A stretch of DNA of 64,000 nt from Candidatus Gemmiger stercorigallinarum (GTDB taxonomy: Bacteria; Bacillota; Clostridia; Oscillospirales; Ruminococcaceae). Made by a program: the position numbers and the translations under genes. The DNA is taken from contig DWWX01000003.1 in the NCBI GenBank assembly GCA_019119495.1, positions 62,001-126,000 of the forward strand, written 5' to 3'. The first letter of the stretch is position 1. Every line of letters begins with the position of its first letter. Shown here one piece after another: positions 34,301 through 42,988 of this stretch. The notes under the pieces are model-generated. The model was not told the origin of the DNA and did not search any database. It was given only the letters and a program-made list of their open reading frames with translations.

Positions 34301-34789
34301 ATGGAAAAAATGCAGGAACTGCTTCAGATCTTGGAGAAGAACGCCCGGCTTTCGCTGGAGGACATCGCCGCCATGATGGACGTTTCCGCCGCGCAGGCGG
34401 CCGCCATGCTGGACGAGGCCAACGAGAAGGGCTACATCCACGGCTACCAGGCCCTGGTGGACTGGGAGAAGGCCGGCGTCAACCAGGTGGAGGCCATGAT
34501 CGAGCTGCATGTTTCGCCCCGCAAGGACCGCGGCTTTGAGGAGATCGCCGCCGCCATCGCCGCCTTTGAGGAGGTGGACGCCGTCATGCTGATGAGCGGC
34601 GGTTACGACCTGCTGGTCAGCATCAAGGGCAAAAGCTTCCAGGAGATCGCGCTGTTTGTGGCAAAGCGGCTGTCGCCCTTGGACGACGTGCTGTCCACCG
34701 CCACCAGCTTTGTGCTGCGCACCTACAAGCGCGGCGGCGTGCTGTTCCAGGACGAGGAGATCGACGAAAGAGAGTGTACGGTACTGTGA
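34301..34789 (+). CDS. Lrp/AsnC-family transcriptional regulator
   Basis: 162 residues: N-terminal winged helix (ILEKNARLSLEDIAAMMDVSAAQAAAMLDEANEKGYIHGYQALVDW) and C-terminal RAM/ACT-like ligand domain (about 65-145). The second of two adjacent ATG codons (34301) has the better spacing from AAAGGAG. The downstream aminotransferase gene overlaps its stop (TGATG), so the two are translationally coupled. It probably senses an amino acid and controls the aminotransferase, the common Firmicutes arrangement. Confidence 0.9.
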   Translation: MEKMQELLQILEKNARLSLEDIAAMMDVSAAQAAAMLDEANEKGYIHGYQALVDWEKAGVNQVEAMIELHVSPRKDRGFEEIAAAIAAFEEVDAVMLMSGGYDLLVSIKGKSFQEIALFVAKRLSPLDDVLSTATSFVLRTYKRGGVLFQDEEIDERECTVL

Positions 34790-35973
34790 TGGATTATGAT
34801 TCTTTGCTTGCGCCGGCGGCCAAGGAGATGCGTCCGTCCGGGATCCGCAAGTTTTTCGATCTGGCTGCCGAGATGCCGGAGTGCATCTCGCTGGGTGTGG
34901 GCGAGCCGGACTTCAAAACGCCCTGGAGCGTGCGGGACGCGGCCATCCGCACCCTGCAGCAGGGCCGCACCCGCTACACCGCCAACGCGGGCATGAAGGA
35001 GCTGCGGGTGGAGATCTGCAACTATCTGGCCCGCCGGTTTGACCTGCATTACCGCCAGGAGGACGAGATCCTGGTCACGGTGGGCGGCAGCGAGGCCATC
35101 GACCTTTCCATCCGCGCGCTGGTGCAGCCGGGGGACGAGGTCATCATCCCGGAACCCTGCTTTGTCTGCTACGAGCCGATCACCTCCCTCACCGGCGGCG
35201 TGCCGGTGCACATCGCCACCCGGCCGGAGGACCAGTTCCGCCTCAGGCCCGAACAGCTGAAAAACGCCATCACCCCCCGCACCAAGCTGCTGATTTTGCC
35301 CTACCCCAACAACCCCACCGGCGGCGTGATGGAGCGGCAGGACCTGGAGGCCATCGCCGAGGTGCTGCGCGGCACCGACGTGATGGTCCTGTCGGACGAG
35401 ATCTACTCCGAGCTGACCTACGGCAAAGAGCGCCACGTCAGCATCGCGTCGCTGCCCGGCATGGCCGAGCGCACCATTGTGGTCAACGGATTTTCCAAGT
35501 CCTACGCCATGACCGGCTGGCGGCTGGGCTACGCGGCGGGGCCTGCGCCCGTCCTGAAGGTGATGACCAAGATCCACCAGAGCTGCATCATGTCCGCCCC
35601 CACCACCAGCCAGTACGCGGCCATCGTGGCATTGCAGCAGTGCGACGACCAGATCGTCAAGATGCGGGACGAGTACAACCGCCGCCGCCGCTTCCTGGTC
35701 AAGGCGCTCAACGAGATGGGGCTGGACTGCTTTACCCCGCTGGGGGCGTTCTATGTGTTCCCCAGCATCCAGCGCACCGGCCTGACCAGCGCCCAGTTCT
35801 GCGAGCAGCTTTTGCAGGAAAAACACGTGGCCATCGTCCCCGGCGACGCCTTCGGCGCTTCCGGCGAGGGCTACGCCCGCATCAGCTACGCCTACAGCGT
35901 CGAGTATCTGGAGACCGCCATCAAGCGCATCCGCGCCTTTTTGAAAGAGCACGGCTGGCTGAAACAGGATTGA
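34789..35973 (+). CDS. Class I/II PLP-dependent aminotransferase
   Basis: 394 residues. ISLGVGEPDFKTP, ILVTVGGSEAIDLSIRALVQPGDEV, LPYPNNPTGG, VLSDEIYSELTY and the PLP lysine in NGFSKSYAMTGWRLGYAAGP (Lys237) are the aspartate/aromatic aminotransferase motifs of fold type I. Exact substrates cannot be told from sequence; alanine, aspartate or aromatic amino acids are typical. ATG 34789 overlaps the stop of the Lrp-type gene. A GTG 15 bases earlier is also in frame but less plausible. Confidence 0.93.
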   Translation: MDYDSLLAPAAKEMRPSGIRKFFDLAAEMPECISLGVGEPDFKTPWSVRDAAIRTLQQGRTRYTANAGMKELRVEICNYLARRFDLHYRQEDEILVTVGGSEAIDLSIRALVQPGDEVIIPEPCFVCYEPITSLTGGVPVHIATRPEDQFRLRPEQLKNAITPRTKLLILPYPNNPTGGVMERQDLEAIAEVLRGTDVMVLSDEIYSELTYGKERHVSIASLPGMAERTIVVNGFSKSYAMTGWRLGYAAGPAPVLKVMTKIHQSCIMSAPTTSQYAAIVALQQCDDQIVKMRDEYNRRRRFLVKALNEMGLDCFTPLGAFYVFPSIQRTGLTSAQFCEQLLQEKHVAIVPGDAFGASGEGYARISYAYSVEYLETAIKRIRAFLKEHGWLKQD

Positions 35974-35989
35974 AAAAGGGGAGATCCCG

Positions 35990-36895
35990 ATGCAAAAACA
36001 GAGCGTAACGGTCCTGGCGCCGGCAAAGCTCAACCTTTCGCTGGACGTGCGGGGGCTTTTGCCAAACGGCTACCACGATTTGGACATGGTCATGCAGGCC
36101 ATCACGCTGCGGGAACAGCTGACGCTGCGCCGCAGCGAGACCCTTACCGTCCGCATGCCCGGCAGCTTTGTGCCGGTCAACGACAAAAACACCGCCGTCA
36201 AGGCGGCATTGGCCTTTTTTGATTATACCGGCCTGCTGGCCGGGGTGGACATCACCATCCGCAAGGTCACGCCGGTGCGCGCCGGCATGGCCGGCGGCAG
36301 CGCCGACGCCGCCGGCGTGCTGGTGGGCATGAACGAGCTGTACAGCGCGCGCCTGTCCATGAGCGAGCTGTGCGCTTTGGGCGCGGCCATCGGCGCCGAC
36401 GTGCCCTTTGCGCTGCTGGGCGGCACCTGCCGGGTGCAGGGCGTGGGCGATCTGATGAAAGCCCTGCCGCCCTGCCCGGACTGCTGGTTTGTCATCGTCA
36501 TGCCGTCGGTGGGGGTGTCCACGCCGGAGGCCTTTGCCCGGTACGACACCATGGGCAGCCCCGTCCACCCCGACTGCCAGGCCCAGGAGGACGCCATCCG
36601 CGCCGGCAGCCTGACGGCCCTGTGCGCCGCGGCGGGCAACGCCCTGGAGCATTGCAGCGGCGCGAAGGAGACCCCCGCCATCTGCGCCCTTTTGAACAGC
36701 CACGGCGCCCTGACCAGCCAGATGACCGGGTCCGGCGCGGCGGTGTTCGGCGTGTTTGACGACGAGGCCAAAGCCAAAGCCGCCCGCGCCGCACTGCAAA
36801 AGCAGTACAAAAAGGTCTATCTGGCCCAGCCGGACAGGGGCGGCGCGCGGGTGATCCACACCCGGCCGGCCCGCCCTCGCCCGGCCGTGCGGTAA
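35990..36895 (+). CDS. ispE: 4-diphosphocytidyl-2-C-methyl-D-erythritol kinase IspE
   Basis: 301 residues of the GHMP kinase superfamily. VLAPAKLNLSLDVRGLLPNGYHDLDMVM is the IspE N-terminal signature, VRAGMAGGSADAAGVLVGMN the ATP loop, and TGSGAAVFGVF the C-terminal motif. Fourth step of the methylerythritol-phosphate isoprenoid pathway, supplying undecaprenyl phosphate. It follows the aminotransferase by 16 bases, RBS GGGGAGA. Confidence 0.95.
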   Translation: MQKQSVTVLAPAKLNLSLDVRGLLPNGYHDLDMVMQAITLREQLTLRRSETLTVRMPGSFVPVNDKNTAVKAALAFFDYTGLLAGVDITIRKVTPVRAGMAGGSADAAGVLVGMNELYSARLSMSELCALGAAIGADVPFALLGGTCRVQGVGDLMKALPPCPDCWFVIVMPSVGVSTPEAFARYDTMGSPVHPDCQAQEDAIRAGSLTALCAAAGNALEHCSGAKETPAICALLNSHGALTSQMTGSGAAVFGVFDDEAKAKAARAALQKQYKKVYLAQPDRGGARVIHTRPARPRPAVR

Positions 36896-37014
36896 AGCTT
36901 CCTTGTGCGCGCTCCGCTAAGCCGGGGCGGCGGGCAAAAGCGCCCCAATGCCCCGCGCGCTCCCGCCGGTTTGAAAAAAACGGCGGGGCATTTGGAGGCG
37001 CGGCGGGAAACATC

Positions 37015-37044
37015 TGCATAAACCCTCCCGGCGGGAGCCATACT
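37015..37044 (+). promoter_or_regulatory. Candidate forespore sigma (F/G-type) promoter of spoIIR
   Basis: TGCATA (37015-37020), 18 bases, CATACT (37039-37044) resembles the sigma-G pattern (about TGnATA, 18, CATACTA), which overlaps sigma-F specificity. It is 94 bases upstream of spoIIR, a forespore-expressed gene in Bacillus. Confidence 0.45.
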
Positions 37045-37138
37045 CCGGGTGTCGGCCGGCGCCTGCCCTGCGGCAGACCGGGCCGCCGGAACATACGGCT
37101 TTGCGGCGCTTTTGCGCCGCCCCACCGGGAGGTTTTTT

Positions 37139-37780
37139 ATGGATACGAACAGACTGCAGCCGGCGGGCGCCCGCCGCCCGCTGATCCGCCGCGGCGCCGC
37201 CGAACTGGGCGCGGCGCTGGGGCTTGTGTTGACCGTCTTACTTACCGCGGCGCTCTGGTACGGCGAGCAGACCCGCGCCGCCGTCTGCGCCGACACGCTG
37301 CGGCTGCACATCCTTGCCAACAGCAACAGCGTGGACGACCAGCTGCTGAAGCTGAAAGTCCGCGACGCCGTGCTGGAGGAGATGCCCGCCATTTTGCAAA
37401 ACGCCGCCACCAAGCAGGAGGCCGAGACCGCGGTGTCCGGCGCGCTGTGGCGGCTGCAGCAGGTGGCGCAGCGCACCGTCCGCCGCGCCGGCAGCAGCCA
37501 GACGGTGCGGGTGCGGCTGGAGCAGGCCGACTTTGCCGCCAGGGACTACGGCAGTTTCCGCCTGCCCGCCGGCGAGTACACCGCCCTGCGCATCGAGCTG
37601 GGGGCGGCCGCCGGCCACAACTGGTTCTGCGTGCTCTACCCGGAGCTGTGCGTCGGCGCCAGCCAGGCCCGCTACGACACCCCCGCCGAGAACGCCCTGG
37701 TGTTCGGCCGGTTTGAGGTGCGCTCCGCTTTGTGGGACGAGCTGCAGCGCCTGGCCGCCTGGGCGGCAGGGGAGGGGTGA
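37139..37780 (+). CDS. spoIIR: Stage II sporulation protein R
   Basis: 213 residues, close to family length. After a basic tail and one membrane/signal helix (AELGAALGLVLTVLLTAALWY), LRLHILANSNSVDDQLLKLKVRDAVLEEM is the SpoIIR hallmark, and LPAGEYTALRIELGAAAGHNWFCVLYPELC the second. In Bacillus SpoIIR is secreted from the forespore and triggers SpoIIGA to activate pro-sigma-E. GGGAGG precedes ATG 37139. The frame is open 30 codons upstream but passes through the promoter. Expected partner genes (spoIIGA, sigE) are not in this window. Confidence 0.93.
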   Translation: MDTNRLQPAGARRPLIRRGAAELGAALGLVLTVLLTAALWYGEQTRAAVCADTLRLHILANSNSVDDQLLKLKVRDAVLEEMPAILQNAATKQEAETAVSGALWRLQQVAQRTVRRAGSSQTVRVRLEQADFAARDYGSFRLPAGEYTALRIELGAAAGHNWFCVLYPELCVGASQARYDTPAENALVFGRFEVRSALWDELQRLAAWAAGEG

Positions 37781-37884
37781 GACCGCCGCACACCCCTTCG
37801 CAGGGGCGGATGCTTGCATCGGCCCGCCGCCGGGCCTGTACGGCGGGATCCCGCTTGCCTGCGGCCGCCCGCCTGCGGGCGATT

Positions 37885-37963
37885 TGCAGGCCGGGCGATC
37901 TCGCCCGCCGAAAACCCCGCGCCGCCGCAGCCTTCCCCGGCGGGCGTGAACGCCCGCCCTACA
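37885..37963 (+). repeat. MITE-like palindromic element, copy 1 (degenerate left end)
   Basis: TGCAGGCCGGGC at the left and GCCCGCCCTACA at the right, with two internal 9-bp palindromes. The left end differs from the other copies, so the terminal repeat is imperfect. Confidence 0.6.
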
Positions 37964-38154
37964 TCCGCAGGCAAACGTGCGGCAAGACCGGAAACGGCAG
38001 GCCGACGCAAAGCCCGCGCAACGAGTTCCGCTTCAGGCAAAACTGTACCGAGCCACACACCACCCCTGCGTAGGGGCCGATGCTTGCATCCGCCCGCCGC
38101 CGGGCCTGTGCGGCGCGACCCCGCTTGCCCGTCGCCGCCCGCCGGCGGGCGATT

Positions 38155-38233
38155 TGTAGGGCGGGCAATCTTGCCCGCCGGAAACCCTGCGCCGCCGCAG
38201 CCTTCCCCGGCGGGCGTGAACGCCCGCCCTACA
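38155..38233 (+). repeat. MITE-like palindromic element, copy 2
   Basis: TGTAGGGCGGGC at the left and its exact complement GCCCGCCCTACA at the right, 79 bp apart, with GGCGGGCAA-TC-TTGCCCGCC and GGCGGGCGT-GA-ACGCCCGCC inside. The two bases that differ from copy 3 in the first palindrome (CAA for CGA) change together on both arms, so pairing is kept. Confidence 0.7.
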
Positions 38234-38418
38234 TCCTCCGGCAAACAAACGGCAAGACCGAAAACGGCAGGCCGGCGCAAAGCCCGCGCAACGAGTTCCG
38301 CTTCAGGCAAAAACTGTACCGAGCCCCCCTTCGTAGGGGCCGATGATTTTCATCGGCCCGCCGCCGGGCTTTTGCGGGTAAATACCGCTTACCTGCCGCC
38401 GCCCGCCTGCGGGCGATT

Positions 38419-38496
38419 TGTAGGGCGGGCGATCTCGCCCGCCGGAAACCCCGCGCCGCCGCAGCCTCCCCCGGCGGGCGTGAACGCCCGCCCTAC
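38419..38496 (+). repeat. MITE-like palindromic element, copy 3
   Basis: TGTAGGGCGGGC and GCCCGCCCTACA bound a 78-bp element containing two perfect 9-bp palindromes with 2-base loops. No transposase is nearby. A fourth, decayed copy lies at about 38685-38765. Confidence 0.7.
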
Positions 38497-38856
38497 ATCC
38501 GCAGGCAAACGTGCGGCAAGACCGAAAACGGCAGGCCGGCGCAAAGCCCGCGCAACGAGTTCTGCTTCAGGCAAAACTGTACCGAGCCACACACCCCTCT
38601 GCGTAGGGGCCGATGATTTTCATCCGCCCGCCGCCGGGCCTGTGCGGCGGGACCCCGCTTGCCCGTCGCCGCCCGCCTGCGGGCAATTTGCAGGGCCGGG
38701 CGATCTCGCCCGCCGACCGCCCCGCGCCGCCGCAAGCTCCCCCGGCGGGTGTGAACGCCCGCCCCGCGTTCTGCCCCGCGGCCCTCTCTTTCGCTCCGCG
38801 TAAATCAGACCTAGCCTTTCAAAAAATCATGCCGCCCTGCCGGAAAGGAGGTTCCC

Positions 38857-39495
38857 ATGCCCTACGATTTCAAAAAAGAGCAAAAAGAACTCTATCAGCC
38901 CAAGACCGCGCCCGCCCTGGTACATGTGCCCAAAATGAACTATCTGGCCGTCCGCGGCAAGGGCGACCCCAACGACCCGGACGGCGAGTACGCCCGCTCC
39001 ATCCCGCTGCTGTACGGCGTGGCCTACACCCTGAAAATGAGCCCCAAAGCCGGGCACGCCATCGACGGATTTTTCGACTACACCGTCCCGCCGCTGGAGG
39101 GCTTCTGGTGGCAGCCGGGTCTGGCCGGGGTGGACTATGCCAACAAGGCCGGGTTCCAGTTTCTGTCGCTGCTGCGCCTGCCGGACTTTGTGACCAGGGC
39201 CGACTTTGACTGGGCGGTGGAAAGCGCCACGGCCAAGAAAAAGATGGATCTCTCCCCGGTGGAGTTTTTCCCCTACGACGAGGGCCTCTGCGTGCAGTGT
39301 ATGCACCTGGGCCCCTACGACGCTGAGCCGCAGACCGCCGCCAAAATGCACGACTTTATGCGGCGGCAGGGCTATGCGCTGGACATCACCGACGCCCGCT
39401 ACCACCACGAGATCTATCTCTCCGACCCGCGCAAATGCGACCCCGCCCGGTTAAAGACCGTCCTGCGCCACCCCGTCCGCCCGGCGGACGGCTGA
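38857..39495 (+). CDS. GyrI-like small-molecule-binding domain protein
   Basis: 212 residues. MPYDFKKEQKELYQPKTAP, VHVPKMNYLAVRGKGDPN, PLEGFWWQ, YHHEIYLSDPRKCDPARLKTVLRHPV fit the stand-alone GyrI-like (COG4832) family, whose SOUL/GyrI fold binds drugs or other small molecules. There is no DNA-binding domain. AAAGGAGG precedes ATG 38857. It sits between the repeat array and addB; no functional link with either is evident. Confidence 0.85.
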   Translation: MPYDFKKEQKELYQPKTAPALVHVPKMNYLAVRGKGDPNDPDGEYARSIPLLYGVAYTLKMSPKAGHAIDGFFDYTVPPLEGFWWQPGLAGVDYANKAGFQFLSLLRLPDFVTRADFDWAVESATAKKKMDLSPVEFFPYDEGLCVQCMHLGPYDAEPQTAAKMHDFMRRQGYALDITDARYHHEIYLSDPRKCDPARLKTVLRHPVRPADG

Positions 39496-39562
39496 CCCGG
39501 CGGCTGCTCCGGGCTTTCGCGCTTTGCCCGCACCTAAGTTTCATCCCCTGAAAGGACATCCC

Positions 39563-42500
39563 ATGCTCACCCTGATCTTAGGCCCTTCCGGCAGCGGCAA
39601 GTCGTCGCTTTTGCGCCGGCAGCTGAAAGAAAACGCCGCCGCCGGCCGCCGCAGCATCCTGATCGTGCCGGAACAGTTCACCTCCTCCACCGAAGGCGCG
39701 CTCTACCGCCTGCTGGGGGATACCCTGTCCGGCTATGTGGAAAGTTACTCCTTCACCTCGCTGGCCGAGACGCTGCTGCGCCGGTACGGCGGCGCGGCGG
39801 TGCCCACCCTGACCGAGGCCGGCCGCGCCGTGCTGGTGCGCCGCGCGCTGGACTCGCTGCTGGACAAGGTGGTCTATTACAGCCGCCAGCGCCAGAGCGC
39901 CGCCTTCTGCGAGAAGGCCGCCCGGACCATCGACGAGCTGAAAAGCGCCGGCGTCACCCCCGACGCCCTGGCCGCCTACGCCAACGCCCCCGGCGCCGAC
40001 CGGGACAAGCTGTCCGAGCTGGCGCTGATCTACGCCGCCTACCAGGGGCTTTTGGCCAACACCGGCATGGACCCCGGCGACCGGGTGGAACTGGCCGCCA
40101 AACAGCTGGACGCGGACTTTTTTGCCGGCCGCGGCGTGTACATTGACGAGTTTGATACCTTCAACGCCTCCAAGCGGGCGATGCTGGCGGCCATGCTGCC
40201 GGCGGCCGACGTGACGGTGGCGCTTTGCTGCGACGGCCCGCAGGACCGGGACGGCGGCATGGGGCTGTTTTCCGGCGCAAAGCGGGTGGCGGCCCAGCTG
40301 CGCCGCATGGCGGAACAGGCCGGCGTGCCCTGCCGCACCCGGACCCTGACCGACGACCCCCGCCATGGCGAAAGCCCCGCCCTGGCCGAGCTTTCGCTGC
40401 TGCTGGCAGACCCCACCTACACCCCGCAGCGCACGGTGGACCCGCAGCGCCCGGCCATCCTGTACCATGCGGCCGACAGCCGCCAGGAGGAAGCCAAGGC
40501 CGCGGCCGCCGCGGTGCGCGCCTGCGCCCAAAGGGGCGTGCCCTACCGGCGCATGGCGGTCATCTGCCGGGACGCCGCCTCCTACCTGCCCGCCCTGCGG
40601 TACGAGTTCCGCCTGGCGGGCATCCCGCTGTTCTGCGACGAGCCCACCACCCCGGAAAACACCGCCCCCGCCCGCGCCGTCCACGCGGCGCTGGACCTGC
40701 TGCGGGGCGGCGTCAATACCGCCGCCATCCTGCGGCTGGTCAAGACCGGCCTGGTCGACCTTCCGCCCGAAGCCCAGTGCGCGCTGGAAAACTACGCCTA
40801 TACCTGGACGCTCTCGGCCGCGGACTGGCGCGCCGAGTTCACCCGCAGTCCCGGCGGCTACAACGCCCGCGGCGACGCGCAGGAGGCCGGGGAGCTGGCC
40901 CTGGCCGAGCAGGCCCGCGCCTTTTTGATGCCCCGCATCCGGCGGTTTGCGGACGGCGCCAAAGGCGCCGACGTCACGGCGCTGACCCGGCGCATCTACG
41001 GCTTTCTGGAATCGCTGGGCGCGCCCGACGCCCTGAACGCCCTGGCGGAACAGCTGCGCGCGGCGGGGGAGCTGCCCGCCGCCGACGAGGCTTTGCGGGA
41101 GTGGAACGTGGTCATGTCCCTGCTGGACCAGATGGTGCGCCTGGCGGGGGCGGACGGCGCGGTGCTTTCCGCCGCCGAGTACGCCGACCTGTTCACGCTG
41201 CTTCTGCGCACCAGCGACATGGGGCACATCCCCCAAAGCATGGACAGCGTCATCTTTACCACCGCCGGCCGCATGCGCCTGCCGGAGACCGACGCCTGCT
41301 TTGTGCTGGGCCTGGCGGAGGGCGAGTTCCCCCAGACCCCCGGTGACAGCGGCCTGCTGACCCACGCCGACCGGGACGCCATGATCGCCCAGGGCGCCGA
41401 CCTGCCCGACTGCTTTGAAAACCGCGTTATCCGCGAGCAGGTCTGCTTTTACAAGGCGCTGACGGCGGCGCGGCGGTTCGTCTGGCTGTCCTGGCCGGGC
41501 GGCGCGGCGGGGCTGCCGGTCTCGGCGGCGCTGGCCCCGGCGCTGGAGCTGCTGGCGGTGCCCGCCGCGCAGCTTGCCCCGCGGGACCTGGCCGCCACCC
41601 CGGCGGCCGCGTTGGACCTGCTGGGCAGCCTGTGGCAGCAGGACACCCCCCGGCGCGCCGCCGTGCAGGCCGCGCTGGAGGCAGTGGAGGGCACCCCCGC
41701 CGCCGCCCCCGGCTTTGCCGCCGTGCAGCGGGCCGCCCGCCGCGACCCCGCCGCCGTGCAGGACCTGCAGGCGCTGGAGGAGCTTTTGGGCCGCAGCATC
41801 CGCGTCAGCCCCACCCGGTTCGAGCGGTACGCGGTCTGCCCCTTCGGCTATTTTATGGAGTATGTGCTGCGGGCCAGGCCCCGCCAGAAAGCCGAGCTGG
41901 CCCCCAACATCAGCGGCACGCTGACCCACTGGGTGCTGGAACAGGCGCTTGCCCGCCAGGGCAGCGCGTTTTTGGACCTGGACGAAACGGAACTTTCCGA
42001 TCTGGTGGACGCGCTGGTCAAGGAATATGCAGACCAGAACCTGCCCGGCCGCGGCGTGCGGATGGAATACCTGATCGACCGCATCCGCCGCAACCTGAAA
42101 AGCCTGCTGGCCTTTGTGCAGCGGGACCTGCGCCAGTCCGGCTTTGCCCCGGCGGCGCTGGAACTGCGCATCGACGACCGCCCCGACCCCGACGACCCGG
42201 ACGCCCCCCGCATCCCGCCGGTGGAGCTGACGGACGGCCAAGGGCATACCGTGCGCATCGTGGGCGCGGTGGACCGGCTGGATGTGATGAAGCTGGGCGA
42301 TACCGCCTACCTGCGGGTGGTGGATTATAAGACCGGCACCAAAAAGTTTGACCTGCGGGAGGTCTGGTACGGCCTGGACTGCCAGATGCTGATGTACCTG
42401 TTTACATTGGAGCGAAATGCCGACGCGCTGCGCCCGCTTTTGGGCGACAGGGCGGCGGAGCAGGTGCGGGCCGCCGGCGTGGAATACCTGTGGGCCGACC

Positions 42501-42988
42501 CCAGCCCCGCCACCCAGCCCCGCCCGGACGCCGACGCCGATACCGCCGCCAAGACCTACCCGATGGAGGGCCTTTTGCTGGACGAGGAGAGCGTCTACCG
42601 CGCCATGGACACCGCGGGCAGCGGCGAATTTTCGCCGCTTGCCTACAAAAACGGCAAGGTATACTATGCCAGCGCCAAAAAGTCGCTGGCCGGGGCGGAC
42701 AAGCTGGCCCGCATCCGGGACCACCTGGACGGCCTGCTGCGGCGTATGGCCGAAAACCTTTACGCCGGCCGCATCGCCGCCGAACCGCTCTGCCCCGGCG
42801 GCAGCCGCACCCCCTGCGACTGGTGCGACTACCGGGCGGTCTGCCGCCATGCCGACGGCGTGGCCGAGCGCAGCGCCCCATTGCCGGAGGACCCCTTCGC
42901 CGCGCCGCCGGCGGGGGAGACCGGCACAGACAAAACGCCCGGCGCAGGGCAGGACCCTGCGCCCGAAGGAGGTGGGACCCATGGCTGA
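39563..42988 (+). CDS. addB: ATP-dependent helicase/deoxyribonuclease subunit B
   Basis: 1141 residues. The N-terminus MLTLILGPSGSGKSSLL carries a P-loop, then IVPEQFTSSTEGALY. The C-terminal nuclease has GAVDRLDVMKLGDTAYLRVVDYKTG. Cysteines for a 4Fe-4S cluster are visible: one in AVCPFGYFMEY and three in CDWCDYRAVC. With AddA it resects double-strand breaks and loads RecA. ATG 39563 follows AAAGGAC; the frame opens 13 codons upstream without a better RBS. It overlaps addA by 8 bases. Confidence 0.95.
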   Translation: MLTLILGPSGSGKSSLLRRQLKENAAAGRRSILIVPEQFTSSTEGALYRLLGDTLSGYVESYSFTSLAETLLRRYGGAAVPTLTEAGRAVLVRRALDSLLDKVVYYSRQRQSAAFCEKAARTIDELKSAGVTPDALAAYANAPGADRDKLSELALIYAAYQGLLANTGMDPGDRVELAAKQLDADFFAGRGVYIDEFDTFNASKRAMLAAMLPAADVTVALCCDGPQDRDGGMGLFSGAKRVAAQLRRMAEQAGVPCRTRTLTDDPRHGESPALAELSLLLADPTYTPQRTVDPQRPAILYHAADSRQEEAKAAAAAVRACAQRGVPYRRMAVICRDAASYLPALRYEFRLAGIPLFCDEPTTPENTAPARAVHAALDLLRGGVNTAAILRLVKTGLVDLPPEAQCALENYAYTWTLSAADWRAEFTRSPGGYNARGDAQEAGELALAEQARAFLMPRIRRFADGAKGADVTALTRRIYGFLESLGAPDALNALAEQLRAAGELPAADEALREWNVVMSLLDQMVRLAGADGAVLSAAEYADLFTLLLRTSDMGHIPQSMDSVIFTTAGRMRLPETDACFVLGLAEGEFPQTPGDSGLLTHADRDAMIAQGADLPDCFENRVIREQVCFYKALTAARRFVWLSWPGGAAGLPVSAALAPALELLAVPAAQLAPRDLAATPAAALDLLGSLWQQDTPRRAAVQAALEAVEGTPAAAPGFAAVQRAARRDPAAVQDLQALEELLGRSIRVSPTRFERYAVCPFGYFMEYVLRARPRQKAELAPNISGTLTHWVLEQALARQGSAFLDLDETELSDLVDALVKEYADQNLPGRGVRMEYLIDRIRRNLKSLLAFVQRDLRQSGFAPAALELRIDDRPDPDDPDAPRIPPVELTDGQGHTVRIVGAVDRLDVMKLGDTAYLRVVDYKTGTKKFDLREVWYGLDCQMLMYLFTLERNADALRPLLGDRAAEQVRAAGVEYLWADPSPATQPRPDADADTAAKTYPMEGLLLDEESVYRAMDTAGSGEFSPLAYKNGKVYYASAKKSLAGADKLARIRDHLDGLLRRMAENLYAGRIAAEPLCPGGSRTPCDWCDYRAVCRHADGVAERSAPLPEDPFAAPPAGETGTDKTPGAGQDPAPEGGGTHG

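Larger units (their letters stand above)
37793..38765 (+). repeat. Four tandem copies of a roughly 265-bp palindrome-rich repeat
   Basis: Units begin at about 37793, 38063, 38326 and 38594 (periods 270, 263, 268); the last is cut short near 38765. Each unit has a short hairpin (CCCCTNCGTAGGGG), a GGCCGATG/CATCGGCC-type palindrome, GCCCGCCTGCGGGC, then a block with GGCGGGCGA-TC-TCGCCCGCC and GGCGGGCGT-GA-ACGCCCGCC. It ends in a near-constant stretch GCAACGAGTTCCGCTTCAGG. Open frames here are artefacts of composition. No gene is present between spoIIR and 38857. Confidence 0.9.

Noticed and set aside
36947-36992. Terminator after ispE (AATGCCCCGC / GCGGGGCATT hairpin)
   Set aside because: The arms are perfect but only three T follow and GGAGG comes next; a structural role is possible but termination is not supported.
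37793-38765. CRISPR array
   Set aside because: Units are about 265 bp, contain multiple palindromes and no short unique spacers of regular length, and no cas genes are nearby.
37814-38803. 329-codon open frame across the repeat array
   Set aside because: It repeats with the DNA repeat, has low-complexity Arg/Pro/Ala content, no RBS at its start, and frames in other phases are equally open; it is a composition artefact.
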